Below are positions 59,460 through 64,000 of a stretch of 64,000 bases of DNA, in pieces. The notes beneath the pieces were generated by a model. It had not been told where the DNA came from, ran no database searches, and saw only the letters and a program-made list of their open reading frames with translations. This stretch comes from Rhizophagus irregularis (lineage: Eukaryota > Glomeromycota > Glomeromycetes > Glomerales > Glomeraceae): contig NC_089458.1 in the NCBI RefSeq assembly GCF_026210795.1, forward strand, positions 2,310,001-2,374,000, read 5' to 3'. Numbering within the stretch: position 1 is the first letter of the stretch; the number at the start of each line of letters is the position of its first letter. Made by a program: the position numbers and the translations under genes.

Positions 59460-61520
59460 ACTGTTAAGTTTTACTTGATAAAGAAGCTAAAAATATGTCT
59501 TTGAAATATACTGAATTAGAATATAACTAGAGGAAATTGATAAAGCAAAACACTATAATACATTTCAATTTTATAATTTAAGGATAGTATTATTTTTCTG
59601 GTAAATATAATATAACTTTAAAATCAAATATGGCAATGAAAATATATTTAAAGAAATGCTTTGAATCAATCTAAATATAAGTTCAATATAATACAAAAGA
59701 AATATAAAGATTAATTTTATATTTGTCCAAATACTTATTACTAAACAAGTTCAATAGAGTGATTAAGAAAATGATTACTAGTATAAGATACATTTAAAGA
59801 AATACTTTAAATTAAGCTAAGTATACAAGCTTAATATAATACAAAAGTAATATAAAAATTAATTATTTGTCTAAATATTTGCTATTAAACAAGTTTAATA
59901 GAATGATTAAGAGAATGATTACTAGTATAATTTATACTTGTAAAATTTATGAATAAGCATTAAAGTTTTACTTGATAAAAAAGCTAAAAAATATGTCTTT
60001 AAAATATGCTGAATTAGAATATAAACTAGAGGAAATTGATAGAGCAAGAACACTATATACTCATACATCTTAATTTTGTAATTTAAGGATAGTATTATTT
60101 TTCTAGTAAATATAACATAATTTTGAAATCAAGTATGACAATAAAGATACATTTAAAGAAATGCTTTGAATTAAGCTAAATATACAAGCTCAATATAATA
60201 CAGAAGTAATATAAAAATTAATTTTATATTTGTCCAAATACTTGCTATTAAATAAGTTCAATAGAGTGATTAAAAGAGTGATTAAATGCAAGTACCTTCA
60301 AATAGATTATCTATTTTTAAAATTTTTAGTATCAGAAACTTCTAATGCAATGCAAATTTTAGAATAAGAAGCTATATAAACTAAAGCAAACTTAACTTCT
60401 ATTTCTAAATTAATGACATTTGTTCTAAGTTATCAAGAAATAATATAAATTTGAGGAAATATAATAATCATTAGATTAATATTTTTTTTCTAATTATAAA
60501 ACAACCAGATTAGTATCTGATGAAAATTAATTTGAGATATTTAACTTTATATTATTAAAATGAATGCTAATTTTAGTATAATTTATACTTGTAAAATTTA
60601 TGAAATTTTATCTGATAAAGAAGCTAAAAATATATTTAAGTTCTACCATGCTTCATTGCAAGTTCTTTCTGATGATATCTATCCTTTTGTAAATGTTGAA
60701 AAAGTTTTTAGATCAAAGGAATATGTGGATTTTTATATAAATGATAATTATCACTAGGCTATTGAGTTATTAAAAGATGGAGTAAAGTTAAATGAATATC
60801 AAAAAAAATTTCAAAGTGGTGGCATATATGTTTTTATCCTTAAATAAAATAGTGGGCAATCATTGATATTTGAAATAGTAAAATAAAAGCTCCAAAATTA
60901 GAGAAACATAGAAGAAATAATATTTATATTATTTGTACTAAAAATATTGAATCTGTTCAGTTAATATATCATAATGGAAATAAAGAAAATTTGTTAAAAA
61001 AAGTGATTAAGTGCAAGAAATACTTTCAAATAGATTATTTATTTTTGAAATTTCAGTACCAGAGATAAGGTTGCTTGTCTAAACCTCTTCAAAATCCTAC
61101 GATTAGTTTCATCAAAATTTTACTATAGATTTGTTATAGTTTCGGCAGAGTTTCGGCAGTTTCGGCATTTATAATAAGTTTCAGCAGTTTCGCCTTTCTC
61201 CAAAGTTTCGCCAGTTTTTTAATATAACTTTAATATAGTTTCAGCAGAATTTCGCTTTTCGGCGAAACGCCATCTTGCCTAAACCCCTAGGTTTCGGCAA
61301 GCAACCTTAACCAGAGATTTTTAATGCAATGCAAAACAAAAAGCCATGCAAAATAGCAAATTTAATATTAGTTTCTAAATCAATAACATTTGTCCTTTCA
61401 CTTAAAGTTATTAAAAAATAATATAAACTTAAATTAAAGCAAACTTAACATAATTAATGATATTTGTCTCTTCACTTAAAGTCATCAAGAAATAATATAA
61501 ATTTAAAGAAACTAAGGAAG
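59460..61520 (+). pseudogene. Decayed, internally duplicated coding repeat of unknown origin
   Basis: A block with TTTTACTTGATAAAGAAGCT, then a stretch reading MSLKYAELEYKLEEIDRA, then AGAAATGCTTTGAAT and CAATATAATACA motifs, occurs at 59460-59780 and 59950-60270, with partial units at 59790-59940 and 60550-61060. Best-preserved frame: 60560-60757, reading SDKEAKNIFKFYHASLQVLS and YPFVNVEKVFRSKEYVDFYI, stops beyond. Another repeated piece has CAATGCAA and AGAAATAATATAAATTT (60340-60450, 61320-61500). The parent family was not recognised. Many stops make it non-functional. Confidence 0.5.
61066..61309. mobile_element. hAT-like MITE inside the decayed repeat
   Basis: 244 bp with perfect 12-bp ends TAAGGTTGCTTG and CAAGCAACCTTA and the 8-bp duplication ACCAGAGA at 61058-61065 and 61310-61317. 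The interior is rich in GTTTCGGCAGTTTCGG-type motifs, unusually C/G-rich for this region. Confidence 0.85.
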
Positions 61521-62324
61521 TAGACAAGATATTGTTTAAAAAGAATATTTTAATTATATATTTCCAGATAATCAAATTATTCAAATTTCAAATTATTAGC
61601 AATGATATATGCTATATTGTAGTATATTAAATGATATTTCAGATTTTCACATTTTTATATTTTGAAATATTTGATTTTAAAATTTATTGTTATATATTGG
61701 AATTCCAATATACTCATTTAATATGATAATAATAGAACTTCTTTATTATAAATTTATGTATTCTAAAGATACTATATAGAAGTAGGAATAATAGAGATAG
61801 AGATTGTGATAGAGACTAATGTACTTATAAAATAGCTAAGATTCTTAGTAATTCATAAAAATATAATACTGCAATTTTACCTTATTATTAAATTTATTAT
61901 TATGGAAATTCCAGTTCTCTTTAAATAGTTATTCAAAAAGTATCCAAAGATCATCATTGAAAAAACTCCTACTGAAGTTAATAGAGTAAAACTTTCAGTT
62001 GATATTTTTAAATAAAATCCAAATAATATTGAGTTTAATAATTTATATTTAGATATAAATAGTATTATTTATTCTGAAGAATAAGTCTACTTCAGTTACA
62101 AAAGAAAATATGATGGTTAAAATAATGGAATATATAGAGTAAATAGTTATTATGATTTACCTTAAAAAAGTTTTATATCTTATAATAAAGATAGAAATTG
62201 TGATAGCCTGATAGGGATCAATGTATTTATAAAATAGCTAAGATTCTTAGTAATTTATAGAAATATAATACTGTAATTTTACCTTATCATCATAAAGATT
62301 TCAGCCCTTTTTAGATAGTTATCA
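61521..62324. other. Spacer with a direct repeat of about 100 bp
   Basis: The segment with TAAAATAGCTAAGATTCTTA occurs at about 61795-61890 and 62190-62290, each ending in ATTTTACCTTAT. The middle has coding-like but broken sequence. No gene model was possible. Confidence 0.55.
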
Positions 62325-62570
62325 AATTAACTCAAATTTAATTTAAATTAACTTTAATTATTCAAATCAAATTGATTTGAATCAAATTTGAATTAGTTCA
62401 AATTAAATCAAATTAAATTAAATCAGATTAAATCAGATTAAATCATTGAATCAAATCAAATTTAAATTAAATTCAAATTATATTAAATTAAATCAAATTA
62501 TAAATTAAATTTAAATGATTTGATCAAATCCAGATTTGAAATTTTTAGATTAATTTAATCTGTAATTAAT
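62325..62570. repeat. Simple-sequence block of AAATTAAATC-type motifs
   Basis: Irregular tandem of AATCAAATTAAAT-like words, both orientations mixed. It is low complexity with no coding frame. Confidence 0.8.
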
Positions 62571-62899
62571 AATATATTTAGTTTATTAATTACATACTGT
62601 ATAAATATTAATAAATATTACTTAGGCAGGTCTGTGTTTTTTAATATATAAATGCTATTTATATATGGATATCAGGAAAATTCTTGACAATTTTTTTTAG
62701 CAATTTGTTCTTATTAATACTACATATCAGAAGATTATTATAAGATATTATTTGTTTAGATGAGGGATTTGAAAATATTTTTGATAGATTTAAAAGCATT
62801 TATAAAGAATATAAAGAATGTAAAGTTCAGAGAATACTCATCAAGAAAGTTACAAAACAACTTGTTGGTTTAAAAAATTTTTTTTATAATTTATAATTT

Positions 62900-63212
62900 T
62901 TTGGAGTTTAAAGGTTAAACAATACATTATTTCAACTTTATTATACATAAATTTACAAAAATAAGATTTTCTTATATTAAAAGAGCTGTTATATAAGTAC
63001 TTTTTAAGAAAAATATAAAAATTTAAATTTATAAGCAAATTACATTTTTTACATTAAAAAATTTCTTTTTATTAAAAATTTCCAAATTTTTATTATTTCA
63101 CATATTTGTTGTTTAAATTATCTAAGTTTCTAACAAGTTTTTTAACTTTGGCCGAAATTATTTGGCCAGAATTAAGTGGTGATGTTCACCAGTGATGACA
63201 ATCAGCATTATT
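62900..63212 (-). mobile_element. MITE, family B copy 3 (inverted, truncated)
   Basis: The minus strand reads AATGCTGATTGTCATCACTG, then CATCACCACTTAATTCTGGC, matching the left half of the element at 12188. The distal terminal repeat was not found. The left boundary is approximate. Confidence 0.65.
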
Positions 63213-63500
63213 TTAATAGTAAGATACAAAAGACAATTATCATATTTTTCGTACCATTTGACTTTAAGCATTAGTGCATCACTGTAATAATCATTTTATA
63301 TTTAAGTACCATTTAATGTAGTTTTTTGTAAATAATTTATACTAATGATTTTAATTTAGAAATTTTTTTGGATAATTTGAACAGAATTTACAAGAATTTT
63401 TCTATTTTTAACAATCTCTCAGCTCTATTTTACATGATAAAGAACGTAACCAAAGAATTTTTCACGTTAACCAATAGAACTTTAATAAATATTTGTAATG

Positions 63501-64000
63501 TTATCGATTAATATTTGTATTTAAATATTCAACAAATAGTTCAGCTACTCGATCCATATCTAATAACGTATGCATTTTATTGATGTTTGTAAATTGTCTT
63601 CTTAATCTTCTAAATTCTGATAATGTTATCGTACGTGAAGGAAGATTGACGTTCTAAGAGAATCAAAAATCATTTCAATAGTTAAGGGATATTACTTCTT
63701 AATAAAATATATGAATAACTGTCCGATTTCTCCCAAGAAAAAAAAAGGATATTGTTCGATTTGTACGAGAGATTTTTACAGCACCACCTCCAACATTATG
63801 TTTTTGAGCATCCAAAACTTCATTAATTATATCTTGGGTGGTTTTTTCAAGTTCATATAAATAATTTGTTTCGCTTACTGGTTTCTACATCAACGAAAAG
63901 TTTAGATTAGATGATATTTACTCTTTTTTAAGTTAATGTATAAAATCATGACATACCGAAACAGTTGATAAATTGGGAGGCTTTGCTTTTTTATTAATAA
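63501..64000 (-). CDS. Unrecognised protein, C-terminal part (runs off right edge), with a U12-type intron
   Basis: Exons on the minus strand: from beyond 64000 to 63957, 63884-63753, and 63653 (or 63650) to 63501. The readable part is NLSTVSKPVSETNYLYELEK, then DIINEVLDAQKHNVGGGAVK, ISRTNRT and, after the intron, LPSRTITLSEFRRLRRQFT and LLDMDRVAELFVEYLN. It is helical and polar without cysteines or membrane segments. The intron starts ATATCCTTTTT and has TCCCTTAAC inside. The only GT start nearby breaks the frame. No family is proposed. Confidence 0.7.

Overview
This is nuclear DNA of a filamentous fungus with a very AT-rich genome. The best fit is an arbuscular mycorrhizal fungus (Glomeromycotina, Rhizophagus-like). 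That is an inference, based on compact genes cut by many short AT-rich introns, broadly conserved fungal housekeeping proteins, long MITE-filled spacers, a type III glutamine synthetase and two apparent U12-type AT-AC introns. No database search was possible. Gene models were built by eye from homology and splice signals, and nearly all give an open frame from ATG to stop.

Positions 1-9565 are a dense gene block: DPH2 (minus, runs off the left edge), uL23/RPL23A (plus), PEX14 (plus), Rab escort protein (minus), CFIm25/NUDT21 (plus), UTP23 (minus) and TAF10 (plus). Positions 9566-16386 form a gene-poor island with a retroposed pseudogene and five MITE-like elements. Positions 16387-22323 carry NAS2/PSMD9 (plus), RAB18 (minus) and the TORC2 subunit SIN1/AVO1 (minus). 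Positions 22324-29133 form a second repeat island.

Positions 29134-44206 carry 14-3-3, two tandem TVP23 genes, uL14/RPL23 (minus), a 1000-residue GT31-GT32 glycosyltransferase fusion, prefoldin subunit 5 (minus), a cysteine-rich orphan and an RGS protein. After a spacer of about 4 kb come a small single-pass membrane protein and type III glutamine synthetase (50207-52662). A decayed Tc1 transposon follows.

Positions 54155-63500 are a third repeat island, with MITEs, a 190-bp tandem array hit twice at one target, a SINE-like insertion and decayed coding repeats. An unrecognised gene (minus) runs off the right edge.

The genes are unlinked housekeeping functions, not an operon or pathway cluster. 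Themes that recur are Rab and Golgi traffic (Rab escort protein, RAB18, TVP23), gene expression (TAF10, CFIm25, UTP23, ribosomal proteins, DPH2) and signalling (SIN1, 14-3-3, RGS). The most unusual points are the two U12-type introns, the GT31-GT32 fusion, a two-base frameshift in the Rab escort gene, and a palindromic module shared by two MITE families with different ends.
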